The notes below the pieces were generated by a model, which was given only the letters and a program-made list of their open reading frames with translations, had not been told where the DNA came from and ran no database searches. Positions 17,043 through 26,264 of a stretch of 64,000 bases of DNA are shown here, in pieces. The position numbers were made by a program, and so were the translations under genes. How positions within the stretch are numbered: position 1 is the stretch's first letter; each line of letters opens with the position of its first letter. Source of the stretch: Pseudomonas helvetica (GTDB lineage: Bacteria > Pseudomonadota > Gammaproteobacteria > Pseudomonadales > Pseudomonadaceae). The stretch is taken from NCBI RefSeq assembly GCF_039908645.1, contig NZ_CP150917.1, forward strand, positions 3,173,501-3,237,500, given 5' to 3'.

Positions 17043-18689
17043 ATGACACTCAGTCCTTTTGCGGGCAAACCGGCACCCGTAGAGTTGTTGGTCGACATCC
17101 CGCGACTGGTAACGGCCTATTACACCGGCCAGCCCGATGCCTCAGTTTCAACCCAGCGCGTTGCGTTTGGTACTTCAGGCCATCGTGGCAGCTCGTTCGA
17201 GCTGAGTTTCAACGAATGGCACGTTTTGGCCATCAGCCAGGCCATCTGTCTGTATCGCGAAGCCCAGGGCATTGACGGCCCTTTGTTTGTCGGCATCGAC
17301 ACCCACGCGCTATCGACGCCAGCCGGCGCCAGTGCGCTGGAAGTCCTCGCCGCCAATGGCGTGACCGTGATGATTGCCGAAGGCGACGAGTACACGCCGA
17401 CGCCAGCTATTTCCCACGCCATTCTTTGCTACAACCGCGGCCGTACGTCGGGGCTGGCAGACGGCATCGTCATCACGCCGTCCCATAACCCGCCGCAAAG
17501 CGGCGGTTACAAGTACAACCCCACCAACGGTGGCCCGGCCGATACCCACATCACCAAGTGGATCGAGGCCAAGGCCAACGAGTTGCTGGCCAACAAGCTT
17601 GCAGGTGTCAAACGCATCAGCTACGAGCAGGCACTCAAGGCCAGCACCACCCATCGTCACGACTACCTCAATACCTACGTCGCCGATCTGGTCAACGTGA
17701 TCGACTTCGACGCCATCCGAGGCGCCAACCTGCGCCTGGGCGTGGATCCGCTGGGCGGAGCAGGGGTGCGCTACTGGTCGGCGATTGCCGAGCATTACCG
17801 CCTGAACCTTGAGGTGGTGAACACCCAGGTCGACCCAACGTTCCGTTTCATGTCCGTCGATTGGGATGGCCAGATTCGCATGGACCCATCGTCCAGCTAC
17901 GCCATGCAAGGCCTGATCGGTCTGAAAGAGCGTTTCGACGTGGCGTTCGCCTGCGACCCGGACCACGACCGTCATGGCATCGTCACCCCGTCCGGCGGCT
18001 TGCTGGCGCCGAACAACTACCTGGCCGTGTCCATCGACTATCTGTTCCAGAACCGCCCGCAATGGCGCGCCGATGCGGCGGTGGGTAAAACCGTGGTCAG
18101 CAGTGGCTTGATCGACCGCGTTGCCAAGCGCCTGAACCGTCGTCTGTACGAAGTGCCGGTCGGTTTCAAATGGTTTGCCGATGGCCTGTTCGACGGCTCG
18201 CTGGGTTTTGGCGGCGAAGAAAGTGCCGGTGCCTCGTTCCTGCGTAAGGATGGCGGCGTCTGGAGCACCGACAAGGACGGCCTGATTCCAGCCTTGCTGG
18301 CGGCTGAAATGACCGCTCGCACAGGACGCGATCCAAGCCAGGCTTATCGCGCACTGACCGATGAACTGGGTGAGCCGTTCTCGGTACGTGTCGATGCCAA
18401 GGCCAACCCCGAGCAAAAAGCCTTGCTCGGCAAGCTGTCACCAGATCAGGTCAAATCGACACAACTGGCTGGCGAAGCGATCCAGAGCATTCTCAGCAAG
18501 GCGCCGGGTAACGACCAGGCGATCGGCGGGCTGAAAGTCATGACCGAAAATGGCTGGTTCGCAGCCCGTCCTTCGGGAACCGAGGACATCTACAAGATCT
18601 ACGCCGAAAGCTTCATTGGCGACGATCACCTCAAGCAATTGGTGCAAGAGGCACAAACGCTGGTGGATGGCGCAATCAGCGCGAAATAA
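17043..18689 (+). CDS. pgm: Phosphoglucomutase, alpha-D-glucose phosphate-specific
   Basis: A 548-aa protein of the length and sequence of bacterial Pgm. It interconverts glucose 1-phosphate and glucose 6-phosphate in the cytosol, feeding glycogen, trehalose and polysaccharide precursors. Visible motifs are [10 protein letters not shown] near the N-terminus, the phosphoserine loop TPSHNPP with catalytic Ser147, the metal loop DPDHDRHG, the sugar-binding [10 protein letters not shown] and the phosphate-binding [15 protein letters not shown] at the C-terminus. All are intact. It stands alone; the IS3-family element now lies between its stop and the terminator at 20059 that probably once ended it. 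Confidence 0.96.
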   Translation: MTLSPFAGKPAPVELLVDIPRLVTAYYTGQPDASVSTQRVAFGTSGHRGSSFELSFNEWHVLAISQAICLYREAQGIDGPLFVGIDTHALSTPAGASALEVLAANGVTVMIAEGDEYTPTPAISHAILCYNRGRTSGLADGIVITPSHNPPQSGGYKYNPTNGGPADTHITKWIEAKANELLANKLAGVKRISYEQALKASTTHRHDYLNTYVADLVNVIDFDAIRGANLRLGVDPLGGAGVRYWSAIAEHYRLNLEVVNTQVDPTFRFMSVDWDGQIRMDPSSSYAMQGLIGLKERFDVAFACDPDHDRHGIVTPSGGLLAPNNYLAVSIDYLFQNRPQWRADAAVGKTVVSSGLIDRVAKRLNRRLYEVPVGFKWFADGLFDGSLGFGGEESAGASFLRKDGGVWSTDKDGLIPALLAAEMTARTGRDPSQAYRALTDELGEPFSVRVDAKANPEQKALLGKLSPDQVKSTQLAGEAIQSILSKAPGNDQAIGGLKVMTENGWFAARPSGTEDIYKIYAESFIGDDHLKQLVQEAQTLVDGAISAK

Positions 18690-18698
18690 TAGAGAGCC

Positions 18699-18740
18699 TG
18701 TGGCGAGGGAGCTTGCTCCCGCTCGGCCGCGAAGCGGTCG
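18699..18740. repeat. REP-type palindromic sequence truncated by the IS element
   Basis: TGTGGCGAGGGAGCTTGCTCCCGC followed by CGGCCGCGAAGCGGTCG is the standard fluorescens-group REP unit, the same family as the pair at 41495-41586. It ends exactly at the left end of the insertion sequence, so the REP was the target or the adjoining sequence was lost. Confidence 0.8.
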
Positions 18741-18771
18741 TGTCTAGTCCTGAAATAGGTTTACACCTGTT

Positions 18772-19572
18772 TCACTTCAACGCCCGATGCACCGCATCGG
18801 GCGTTTTGTATTTCAAAGACAAGTGCGGTCGCTCGCCGTTATAGATCGATACCGACTCACTCACCATCTTCTTCGCCTGCGTCAAATCCTGCGGTCGCTG
18901 GAGCATAAGCTCTGTCTTTAATATCCCGTTGACCCGCTCTGCCAATGCATTCTGGTAGCAGTCATAGCCGTCCGTCATAGAACACCGGATGCCGTGTTTC
19001 GCGTGCAGTTCCTGGTACATTCCCGAGCAATACTGGCTGCCTCTATCCGAGTGGTGGACCAGCGACTGCTCCGTTCGACGGCGTTTCACCGCCCGGCGCA
19101 GCGCATGCGCTACCGACTCGGCGTGCAGGCTCTCATGGACGTGATAACCCACGATCTTTCGCGAAAAAGCATCCGTCACGAGGCTTAGATAGGCCACGCC
19201 TTCCTGAGTTGGCAAATAGGTGATGTCAGCCACCCAGACTTGTTCCGGGCCGCTTGCAACAACCTGATCAGGACCGGGCTTGAGCAGGTTCGGATGGCGT
19301 CGAAAGCGATGATGGCTGTCGGTCGTTTTGTGATAGGCCCGCTTGCGGACCACCAATAAACGCCTTTCGCGCAGAATCGAAAACAGCCGATCTCGACCCA
19401 CTTGCAGCTCAAGTTGAGGCTGGCAATGCAGCAAGTAATGCAGCTTTCGGGTGCCCAGACGTGGCTGCCGCTGACGCTTTTGCTGAACGAAATCGGCAAC
19501 TTTCTGATCCAGAACGCGGCGAGCAGCATCGGCGCGATTGCGTTTGTAGTAAGCCTGTCGGCTTATCCCCAT
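18772..19572 (-). CDS. IS3-family transposase OrfB (DDE integrase domain)
   Basis: The 266-aa frame from the ATG at 19572 carries the rve integrase core: the catalytic Asp in VWVADITYLPT, the second Asp in HHSDRGSQYCS and the Glu in NALAERVNGILKTEL. The same frame is open upstream to the slippery site at 19644, reading KKASRQVLAQKRVQNLSIS, so the functional product is most likely an OrfAB fusion made by a -1 frameshift. It cuts and joins the element ends. Confidence 0.93.
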   Translation of the reverse strand: MGISRQAYYKRNRADAARRVLDQKVADFVQQKRQRQPRLGTRKLHYLLHCQPQLELQVGRDRLFSILRERRLLVVRKRAYHKTTDSHHRFRRHPNLLKPGPDQVVASGPEQVWVADITYLPTQEGVAYLSLVTDAFSRKIVGYHVHESLHAESVAHALRRAVKRRRTEQSLVHHSDRGSQYCSGMYQELHAKHGIRCSMTDGYDCYQNALAERVNGILKTELMLQRPQDLTQAKKMVSESVSIYNGERPHLSLKYKTPDAVHRALK

Positions 19573-19595
19573 GAACTGGCAAGCCCTGCTGATAC

Positions 19596-19997
19596 TCAGG
19601 TTTTGGACTCGCTTTTGCGCGAGGACTTGCCGGGACGCTTTTTTATGACAGAGAGGCCGTAGTCATTCTTCAAGACATCCACGACAGCTTCGAAAAACTG
19701 CGCTTTCTGATTGGACAGAGCCAGCTGCTCTTCAAGCTCTTTGATGCGTTGCTCTGGCGTTAATGGTCGGTTTTTGTCGGGCATAGACCCCATCCTCGGC
19801 GAGCCAATGTATGTGCCTGGGCTCCAATCTTGCCGACCATGCTTGCGCAACCACGTCAGAACGGTCGTTTTGCCTTGAATCCCGTAGCGCTCCTGAGCCT
19901 CTTTATAACTCAGCTCGCCTTTTTCGACCTGGTCGACGACCGACAATTTAAAAGTCAGCGTGTAGTCTCGCTGACTCCGCCTTTTTGCCGTTTCCAT
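19596..19997 (-). CDS. IS3-family transposase OrfA (HTH protein)
   Basis: 133 aa. The N-terminal helix-turn-helix (residues about 8-60: YTLTFKLSVVDQVEKGELSYKEAQERYGI) binds the element ends, and a leucine-zipper-like helix follows (IKELEEQLALSNQKAQFFEAVVDVL). It overlaps the extended OrfB frame, with the frameshift signal 45-51 bases before its stop. TCAGGAGGG lies just upstream of the ATG. Confidence 0.92.
   Translation of the reverse strand: METAKRRSQRDYTLTFKLSVVDQVEKGELSYKEAQERYGIQGKTTVLTWLRKHGRQDWSPGTYIGSPRMGSMPDKNRPLTPEQRIKELEEQLALSNQKAQFFEAVVDVLKNDYGLSVIKKRPGKSSRKSESKT
19638..19644 (-). promoter_or_regulatory. A6G slippery heptamer for programmed -1 frameshifting
   Basis: On the minus strand the codons ATA AAA AAG contain A-AAA-AAG, the classical IS3-family shift site. 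A -1 slip moves the ribosome from OrfA into the OrfB frame. Confidence 0.85.
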
Positions 19998-20058
19998 TAC
20001 GCCCTCCTGAAAATAGATCAGAAGGTGTAAACCTTATTCAGGACGGGACACACAGCCG

Positions 20059-20093
20059 AAAAAAGGGGTGACCTAAATGGTCACCCCTTTTTT
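20059..20093. terminator. Strong bidirectional terminator (pgm/pirin)
   Basis: AAAAAAGGGGTGACC, TAAAT loop, GGTCACCCCTTTTTT: a perfect 15-bp stem including the A and T tails. It serves the convergent pirin gene and, before the IS insertion, pgm. Confidence 0.92.
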
Positions 20094-20112
20094 GCATCTG
20101 GCCTTCAGCGCA

Positions 20113-20808
20113 TCAAGCCAGGTCCACCAACACGATTTCACTGTCCTCGATGGCGGTCACCCGCAGCACCTGCTCCTGCGCAACCGCTACACCGTCTCGA
20201 GCTTGTGCACGCAAGCCATTGACTTCAATGACTCCAGTGGCAGGCACCAGGTACGCCCGTCGACCGTTGTCCAGTCGATACTCGGCGGTTTCGCCAGCCT
20301 TCAGGTTTGCCGCCACCAACCGTGCATCGGCGCGGATCCGCAGGCTTTGGTCGTCGCCGGCCTTGCCGCTGGCCAGGGTCACGAAACCTTCGCGCTGACC
20401 TTGGGGAAACGGTTTGGCACCCCAGGACGGCGCCAGTCCGGTTTCATTCGGGATGATCCAGATCTGGAAAATCTTCGTTGCCGTCGATTCCAGGTTGTAT
20501 TCGCTGTGAGCAATCCCGGTGCCGGCGCTCATGACCTGTACATCACCAGCCTCGGTGCGACCCTTGTTACCCAGGTTGTCTTCATGGCTGATCGCACCTT
20601 CGCGAACGTAGGTGATGATTTCCATGTCCCGATGCGGGTGTTTCGGGAATCCGGTGCCCGGCGCAATCACATCGTCGTTCCATACTCGCAGGTTGCCCCA
20701 GTTCATGCGCTTGGGGTCATGGTACTCGGCGAACGAAAAGTGATGATGGGCATCCAACCAGCCATGGTGGGCGCCGCCCAGGGAATTGAAGGGTCTGAGT
20801 TCAAGCAT
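20113..20808 (-). CDS. Pirin family protein
   Basis: A 231-aa bicupin. It starts MLELRPFNSLGGAHHGWLDAHHHFSF, the usual pirin N-terminus. The metal-binding residues of the first cupin are present (FPKHPHRDMEIITY and GTGIAHSEYN). Bacterial pirins such as YhhW are quercetinase-like iron proteins of uncertain role. The ATG at 20808 has AGGAGA five bases upstream; the frame could extend 27 codons but without a ribosome-binding site. It is divergent from the helicase gene, with an AT-rich 276-bp gap. Confidence 0.9.
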   Translation of the reverse strand: MLELRPFNSLGGAHHGWLDAHHHFSFAEYHDPKRMNWGNLRVWNDDVIAPGTGFPKHPHRDMEIITYVREGAISHEDNLGNKGRTEAGDVQVMSAGTGIAHSEYNLESTATKIFQIWIIPNETGLAPSWGAKPFPQGQREGFVTLASGKAGDDQSLRIRADARLVAANLKAGETAEYRLDNGRRAYLVPATGVIEVNGLRAQARDGVAVAQEQVLRVTAIEDSEIVLVDLA

Positions 20809-21084
20809 GATCGTCTCCTGAAAAGGTTCGTCATGGGGCGGAACGCTTGAGCCGCAAAACGAGAACCGGTGGTTGATGGCAAGCATCATCTATCAGTTAA
20901 CAATCGATAAAAAGCGTAAAAAATGCCTTAATCCAATCAGCTTATTAGATGTTATTTAAGGGCTATATTCTACGTTCCAGCATTCACTTCATCGCTTAAA
21001 CCAATGATGGATAAGCATTTGACTAGAACTCGCCGGCAAATGAAGACACCATAGCCTGCAACAGCCTCACACCCTGGAGTCAGC

Positions 21085-23559
21085 GTGCCGCGTCACAATC
21101 CCGATCTTCCTTCCGAGCTTTTGCCCCTGGCCGAGATGCCGTTGCTCAAACGCCTGGCCGCGCGTTTTTTTGGCCACGGCCTCAATCGCCTGCGCGCGCA
21201 GCACCGGGCGTCCTGGCTGCATGGCCAGGCTGACGGCTTTCGCAGCGGTCATAGCGCGGGCGTCGACTACGGCTACAAGGAAGGCAAGCTGGACGGAATA
21301 GAAGAAGGCCGTCAGGTGCTGCTGATTCGCGACAGCCGATCCACCGAGCACCCGGCGCCGCGCATTGATGAAAACCTGTTTGACGACTGGCGGCTGCCCC
21401 TGAGTGCCGAGATCAAGAAGCGCATGAAGGCCGATGTCTCCCGTTTACTGCCGGAGTCGGCGCAGCCGAGCGCCGCCCAGTGGAAGATGATCTTCAGCGA
21501 CACCCCCTCGACCTCGGTGATTGCCGGGGCGGGTGCCGGTAAGTCGACAACCCTGGCGCTGCGCATTTTACTGCTGACCCATTACCTGGGGTTTGAACTC
21601 GATTCGTTGACTGTGGTGACCTTCACCCGGGAATCGCGCAAGGACTTCATCAACAAGTTGATCGGGCTGTTTGCCGTGTGGGGCCGAGCGCTCTCCCAGA
21701 AAGACGCCCGCGACCTGGTGCGAACCTTCCACTCACGCATTCTGCCGATGGTCCGTAGCCTGCCGGGATTCGAGCGGCTGCAGGCTTTCGAAAACCTTAA
21801 TGGCCGTTCGCTGTTCGATGACGCCGAGGTCGACAGCAACCCGTTCGATCTGCGGATCAACGACACTCAGCGCCAACAGCTCAATGCCTGTTTTCACCGG
21901 CTGTTTACTCAAAGCGAGCGCTTTCGCGAACTGATTACGCCGCTGTCCCGTCACGCCTTGCAGCTCAAGGAGCTGGAACGCGATCACCCGGATGTGCAAA
22001 AGCGCATGGCGGTGACCGAGTTGGCGGCCAAGCGCGATGAAGAACTCTGCGATGTCGTCGAAGATCTATGGATTCGCGCAGGCGCCTGGCCGATCAAGGG
22101 CATTGAGCCGAGCCGCCAGGCATTCGAGATCAACGGTTCGACCTTCCACTGTCACGGTTACATCCCAACCCTTGACGCTTGGGTCGTGCTGGGCTTCGAC
22201 CCTCGTGAAAACCCGCAAGTCAGCCGTCCCAACGCCAAACTGACGGTTCGCGCCGAATGGGCAGTCAAACGCACCCTGTTTCAAGCTTTCTGTCGTAAGC
22301 CTTTGATTTGGTTAGATAGCTACGAATCTTCAAAGCGCGTATTAGCCACACTGGCAGGGGATGCCAGCGCCGGACCGGGGTTCGATTACAAGGTCAAGGG
22401 CGAACTCGGCTCCGCGCCGCTGCTCGACTGTTTTGTCGCGGCGGCCAGCTTTATCGAGAACCTCGGGCTGGATGTTCCGGCTGCCGTGGGCCAGATGAGT
22501 TTCGCCAAGGACGATCCTGACCGTTTGTTCTTTGAAGCGCTCAGCCTGTACTGGCGAGCCCTGGAGGATCACCTGCTGGATCAGTCGCCGCCGGTGATGA
22601 CCTACAACCGGATGTTCGCCTTGTTCAGTGAGCATTCGCCAGAAAACCTCAAGCTGCTGAGCGATGAGTTGCTGCGACCGATGTCGCATTTGATGATCGA
22701 TGAATTTCAGGACGTTTCCCCGCAAATCGTCTCCTGGATTCGCGCAACCCTGATGGAAATCCGCAGCCGTGGTCCGGCCATGCACATCGGGCGCGGGGCG
22801 CAACGCTCGTCGCTGCTGTGTGTCGGCGACGACTGGCAGTCGATCTATGGCTGGCGCGGCAGTTCGCCGAAGTACTTCATGGAGTTCAACAAGGAGTTTG
22901 CGTCACCTGCTACCACGCGGGTAATGCTCAGCGAAAACTACCGCAGCCATCAGCACATCATCGACGCTGCCGAGCATATCGTGCGCGCCGCACCGGCGAT
23001 TCCCGGCAAAAAAGCCAAGGCCAGTGGCGAACCGGGGGAACTGCTGCCGGTCAACGTCCATGATCGGGATGATTCGGCCATGGCCAAGCGTCTGACAGAA
23101 CACTATCGAAACGGTGATTCAATCTTGATGTTGTATCGAAAAAGTAGCGATAAGTCATTGATTGAAGAGCATATTTCTCCTGTAGTTAATGCTGATTCTA
23201 GCTTGCCGTTCGAGGCTCGACGGCTCAAGCAGCTGACCTATCACAGTGCCAAGGGGCTTCAGGCAGACGCGGTATTCCTGCTCGGCGATTGCCAGCACCT
23301 GACCAGTTCACCGTACAAGAATCAGGTCTATCGCATGGCCGGGTTGGGCAAGGACGGCGACGCGGAGCCTTATGACAGTGCACAGAAAGACGAGATTCTG
23401 CGGTTGGCTTACGTTGGCATCACCCGGGCAGTGAAGCACTGCTATTGGTACGTCGATGGCCAGGACAATCAATCGGTCAATATGCCCAAGGCATCCGACA
23501 GGATCGCGCAGGGCAAGCCTTTCTTCGCCGATCAGCGCGTTGCCAAGCAGTCAGCCTGA
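21085..23559 (+). CDS. UvrD/Rep-type superfamily 1 DNA helicase
   Basis: An 824-aa ATP-dependent helicase. Motif I GAGAGKST is at 148-155 with Lys153, motif Ia is TFTRESRKDF, motif II IDEFQD is at 538-543, motif III is GDDWQSIYGWRGS, motif IV is ENYRS, motif V is YHSAKGLQADAVFLLG and motif VI is LAYVGITRAVKH. About 120 residues of unknown type precede the ATPase core, and roughly 350 residues separate motifs Ia and II, longer than in UvrD, so an accessory domain is inserted (FEINGSTFHCHGYIPTLDAW..LGFDPRENP). The start is GTG with GGAG five bases upstream. Two patches (22290-22350 and 23105-23205) have visibly lower GC than the rest. Likely a DNA-repair or replication-restart helicase; it stands alone and ends in a terminator. 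Confidence 0.9.
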   Translation: MPRHNPDLPSELLPLAEMPLLKRLAARFFGHGLNRLRAQHRASWLHGQADGFRSGHSAGVDYGYKEGKLDGIEEGRQVLLIRDSRSTEHPAPRIDENLFDDWRLPLSAEIKKRMKADVSRLLPESAQPSAAQWKMIFSDTPSTSVIAGAGAGKSTTLALRILLLTHYLGFELDSLTVVTFTRESRKDFINKLIGLFAVWGRALSQKDARDLVRTFHSRILPMVRSLPGFERLQAFENLNGRSLFDDAEVDSNPFDLRINDTQRQQLNACFHRLFTQSERFRELITPLSRHALQLKELERDHPDVQKRMAVTELAAKRDEELCDVVEDLWIRAGAWPIKGIEPSRQAFEINGSTFHCHGYIPTLDAWVVLGFDPRENPQVSRPNAKLTVRAEWAVKRTLFQAFCRKPLIWLDSYESSKRVLATLAGDASAGPGFDYKVKGELGSAPLLDCFVAAASFIENLGLDVPAAVGQMSFAKDDPDRLFFEALSLYWRALEDHLLDQSPPVMTYNRMFALFSEHSPENLKLLSDELLRPMSHLMIDEFQDVSPQIVSWIRATLMEIRSRGPAMHIGRGAQRSSLLCVGDDWQSIYGWRGSSPKYFMEFNKEFASPATTRVMLSENYRSHQHIIDAAEHIVRAAPAIPGKKAKASGEPGELLPVNVHDRDDSAMAKRLTEHYRNGDSILMLYRKSSDKSLIEEHISPVVNADSSLPFEARRLKQLTYHSAKGLQADAVFLLGDCQHLTSSPYKNQVYRMAGLGKDGDAEPYDSAQKDEILRLAYVGITRAVKHCYWYVDGQDNQSVNMPKASDRIAQGKPFFADQRVAKQSA

Positions 23560-23595
23560 ACAGGATGGTGCAGGCATCAGGAATGCCTTCGAACG

Positions 23596-23623
23596 AAAAA
23601 AGCCCACGCTGCGTGGGCTTTGA
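23596..23623. terminator. Terminator between the helicase and DUF1652 genes
   Basis: AAAAGCCCACG, short loop, CGTGGGCTTT, with A-rich sequence before and T/G after; usable in both directions by the convergent genes. Confidence 0.8.
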
Positions 23624-23638
23624 TCTCAAGGGTGCGGC

Positions 23639-23911
23639 TCAAGAAGCACTTTTCAGGGCAGGAGGAGCAAAGGCTTCAAGCTCATCCTCCACCGCTTCGA
23701 TTATTCGCTCGACATCGGCGGCGTTCATCACTGTAGCGCAGGGAATTCCGGCAATGGCGATCATGGTCTCGCCACTGGCACGATCAAACAACCGGGCAAT
23801 CATGCTGTCCGGGGCATCCATGCTCGCCTCGAATCCCATGGGATGAAAATACCAGCGCATCAGCTGGCAGGCGTTTGGAAACGTAACCTTGCTCAACGAC
23901 ACTCTATTCAT
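23639..23911 (-). CDS. DUF1652 family protein
   Basis: 90 aa, with the family pattern SKVTFPNACQLMRWYFHPMGFEASMD and a helical acidic end (DVERIIEAVEDELEAF). DUF1652 proteins are small, cytosolic and nearly confined to Pseudomonas; their function is unknown. The ATG at 23911 has only a weak GGGCAG upstream. Confidence 0.85.
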   Translation of the reverse strand: MNRVSLSKVTFPNACQLMRWYFHPMGFEASMDAPDSMIARLFDRASGETMIAIAGIPCATVMNAADVERIIEAVEDELEAFAPPALKSAS

Positions 23912-24109
23912 GTGCTGCCCGCCTTGTTCATCGAGCGCGTCCGTTAGCCCGTGTTTAGGAGGGATGGGCCCTCATTGGCCCAACCGTTTGAATTTTAAAA
24001 ATAGCACTCGTTGGTGAAAGGACCGTGAAATCTTTAAGGCCGTTTGGCGATTGAAGCGCTGTCATTGATCTGGATCATGTTTTGTAGGGCATCGGGCGGA
24101 GCGCCGCCG

Positions 24110-24274
24110 ATGCGCGTTGCGTCAACCGGCATCGGTTTCAGCTATGACGTCTACGGCACCAAGGTGTATCCGAGCCGGGAAATGATCGACAAGCTGTTTG
24201 TCCATCCCGCTGAACATCGACCGGGTTCGTACACGGTTGGGGAACAAGATCCGGACGGGGAGTTGAGGGGGTAA
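24110..24274 (+). CDS. Possible small protein or gene fragment, 54 aa
   Basis: The ATG at 24110 has GGAG eight bases upstream. The product (MRVASTGIGFSYDVYGTKVY.., HPAEHRPGSYTVGEQDPDGEL) looks like real protein rather than noise, and could be the end of a longer lost gene, since the frame is open upstream to 24044. I do not recognise it. The AT-rich stretch 23912-24109 before it shows nothing else. Confidence 0.35.
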   Translation: MRVASTGIGFSYDVYGTKVYPSREMIDKLFVHPAEHRPGSYTVGEQDPDGELRG

Positions 24275-24304
24275 ATTCCGTGCGGGGGCGAGAGCCAAAG
24301 ATCA

Positions 24305-24374
24305 AAATATCGCAGCCTTCGGTAGCGCCTGCATCGGTGTTTACCTGTAGGCGCTGCCAAAGGCTGCGATATTT
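24305..24374. repeat. Inverted pair of REP-like sequences
   Basis: AAATATCGCAGCCTTCGGTAG on the left and, reversed, AAATATCGCAGCCTTTGGCAG on the right form a long imperfect hairpin. This is a different family from the GGGAGCAAGCTCCC-type REPs in this window. It marks the 5' border of the exoprotein island. Confidence 0.75.
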
Positions 24375-24736
24375 AGGTTAATGCACTTTAAGCCGAACGT
24401 TTACAGTGCGCTTTGAATGCAACTAGATGGCGCAAAGCCACATAAAACTGCGACGCAGCAATCAAATACAACTGTACTGTTATTTAATATTTAAATAGAT
24501 CATTGTCCGACAATCCATCAAGGGGATTGAACTACAAAGATTATTTCGACCCGCCGGTCATTGTTTTCGGGAGTTTTGTGGAGCAGTTCAATTTGACGTC
24601 AAAAAAGTAGTAGACGTTTGATTTCGAAATGTGTCAGCTTCCTTACGCCTTCATTGGGCGAGTGATAGGACGATCTCGCCAGAGATTGTCGCTGTCTGAC
24701 AAAAACTGTTCCATTGCTAAACAAGGAAGTGTGTTT
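24375..24736 (+). promoter_or_regulatory. aprA upstream region
   Basis: About 360 bp without a gene, AT-rich (e.g. TTATTTAATATTTAAATAG at 24480-24498). It contains a perfect 12-bp palindrome TTTGACGTCAAA (24592-24603). Promoter and activator sites of the apr cluster should lie here, but I cannot place a -10/-35 with confidence. Confidence 0.45.
24721..24730 (+). promoter_or_regulatory. RsmA/RsmE-like binding site over the aprA Shine-Dalgarno
   Basis: ACAAGGAAGT covers the ribosome-binding site and agrees with the RsmA consensus core ACARGGAUGU at nine of ten positions. In P. protegens aprA expression is known to depend on Gac/Rsm. Direct repression at this site is an inference. Confidence 0.5.
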
Positions 24737-26161
24737 ATGTCGAAAGTAAAAGTGAACGCTATTGACTCACTGGCCGCCACAAGTAGCGCCTGGTCGCAGA
24801 TCGATAGTTTCAGCCATCAGTATGACCGTGGCGGCAATCTTACGGTCAATGGCAAACCCTCCTACTCGGTAGATCAAGCCGCAACTCAGCTGTTGCGAGA
24901 TGGCTATGCTTGGCACGATCTCAACGGCAGCGGCAAGATCGAACTCACCTACACGTTTCTGACGGCCCCGACGTCGAACTTCAGCGGCCTGGGTGTTACT
25001 GGTTTCAGTCAGTTCAGTGCCTTGCAGAAATCTCAGGCCGTGCTCGCCATGCAATCCTGGGGCGACGTTGCCAATGTCACCTTCACTGAAGCCGCCAAGG
25101 GCGGTGACGGTCACATGACTTTCGGCAACTACAGTGGCGGCCAGGAAGGTGCGGCCGCGTTTGCCTTCCTGCCTGGCAGCGAGCCTGGCTATGACGGCCA
25201 GTCGTGGTACCTGACCGGCAGTGGCTACAACGTCAACAAGACCCCGGGCGTGAACAACTACGGTCGTCAGACCCTGACTCACGAAATCGGGCATACCCTC
25301 GGTCTGTCCCACCCTGGCGACTACAACGCCGGCGAAGGCACTCCGTCTTACAACGACGCCGTCTATGGTCAGGACACGCGCGGCTACAGCCTGATGAGTT
25401 ACTGGAGTGAAAGCAACACTAACCAGAACTTCAGCAAAGGCGGCGTCGAGGCTTATTCGTCCGGTCCGTTGATGGACGATATTGCTGCGGTGCAGAAGCT
25501 CTACGGCGCCAACATGAGCACCCGTACCGGTGACACCACCTACGGCTTCAACTCCAACGCCGGCCGCGATTTCTATAGCGCGACCTCGTCGTCGGACAAA
25601 GTCGTGTTCTCGGTGTGGGACGCGGGCGGCAAGGATACCCTGGACTTCTCCGGCTTCACCCAAAACCAGAAGATCAACCTCAATGAGGCCTCGTTCTCAG
25701 ATGTTGGTGGCCTGGTAGGTAACGTTTCCATTGCCAAGGGCGTGACCATCGAGAACGCCATCGGTGGCTCGGGCAACGACTTGCTGATCGGTAACAGCGT
25801 GGCCAACGAGCTCAAGGGCGGTGCCGGCAGCGACATCATCTACGGTGCCGGTGGCGCGGACAAACTCTGGGGTGGCAGCGGTTCCGACACCTTCGTGTTT
25901 GCAGCAAGCTCCGACTCCAAGCCGGGTGCGGCCGATCAGATTCTGGATTTCACCAGCGGTCTGGACAAAATCGACCTGAGTGCCATTACCAACGGCGCAG
26001 GCCTGCACTTCGTGAATTCGTTCACCGGTGCAGCGGGCGACGCGGTATTGAGCTCGATCTCCGGTGGCAGCAGCCTTGCCATCGACTTCTCCGGGCACGG
26101 CGTGGCTGACTTCCTGGTCACCACCGTTGGCCAGGCAGCTACCACGGACATCGTGGCCTGA
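24737..26161 (+). CDS. aprA: Serralysin-type extracellular alkaline metalloprotease
   Basis: 474 aa; also called AprX. The zinc site is [11 protein letters not shown] with His182, Glu183, His186 and His192, followed by the Met-turn SLMSYW. The C-terminal half carries RTX calcium repeats ([25 protein letters not shown] is typical nonapeptide register) and the protein ends DIVA, the hydrophobic C-terminal type I secretion signal. A short N-terminal propeptide precedes the catalytic domain and there is no Sec signal. It is exported by AprDEF, encoded downstream, and inhibited in the periplasm by AprI. The ATG at 24737 has AAGGA nine bases upstream; the open frame begins earlier without a site. 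In the fluorescens group this enzyme spoils milk and acts on host proteins. Confidence 0.97.
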   Translation: MSKVKVNAIDSLAATSSAWSQIDSFSHQYDRGGNLTVNGKPSYSVDQAATQLLRDGYAWHDLNGSGKIELTYTFLTAPTSNFSGLGVTGFSQFSALQKSQAVLAMQSWGDVANVTFTEAAKGGDGHMTFGNYSGGQEGAAAFAFLPGSEPGYDGQSWYLTGSGYNVNKTPGVNNYGRQTLTHEIGHTLGLSHPGDYNAGEGTPSYNDAVYGQDTRGYSLMSYWSESNTNQNFSKGGVEAYSSGPLMDDIAAVQKLYGANMSTRTGDTTYGFNSNAGRDFYSATSSSDKVVFSVWDAGGKDTLDFSGFTQNQKINLNEASFSDVGGLVGNVSIAKGVTIENAIGGSGNDLLIGNSVANELKGGAGSDIIYGAGGADKLWGGSGSDTFVFAASSDSKPGAADQILDFTSGLDKIDLSAITNGAGLHFVNSFTGAAGDAVLSSISGGSSLAIDFSGHGVADFLVTTVGQAATTDIVA

Positions 26162-26175
26162 GTCGATGACTATGG

Positions 26176-26200
26176 GGGCAGCGCATCTGCGCTGCCCTTT
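26176..26200 (+). terminator. Hairpin after aprA (partial terminator)
   Basis: GGGCAGCGCA (26176-26185), TC, TGCGCTGCCC (26188-26197), then only three T. The short T-run suggests attenuation between the highly expressed protease gene and the transporter genes, rather than a full stop. Confidence 0.6.
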
Positions 26201-26264
26201 GTCCTTGCCAGCGCCGCTGCGGTAGGCGAGCCTGCATAGGCTACAACCTGGAACGAAGCACCTT

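Larger units (their letters stand above)
18741..20050 (-). mobile_element. IS3-family insertion sequence, about 1.31 kb
   Basis: The ends match as inverted repeats: the left begins TGTCTAGTCCTGAAATAGG and the right, read inward, TGTCCCGTCCTGAATAAGG; over 28 bp 24 positions agree, and both end in GGTTTACACCT. It holds the two overlapping orfs of IS3 elements with a slippery heptamer, all apparently intact, so it may be active. No target duplication is visible (TCG on the left, CAC on the right), which suggests an adjacent deletion or an exchange after insertion. It lies between pgm and a terminator. Confidence 0.92.

Noticed and set aside
18738..20053. Target-site duplication of the IS3-family element
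   Set aside because: Neither end definition (TGTC.. or GTGTC..) leaves matching 3- or 4-bp flanks.
20059..20093. A fourth copy of the GTGACC/GGTCAC operator at the pgm-pirin terminator
   Set aside because: The arms GGTGACC and GGTCACC occur, but the spacing is 5 and not 12 and the sequence is explained as a perfect terminator.
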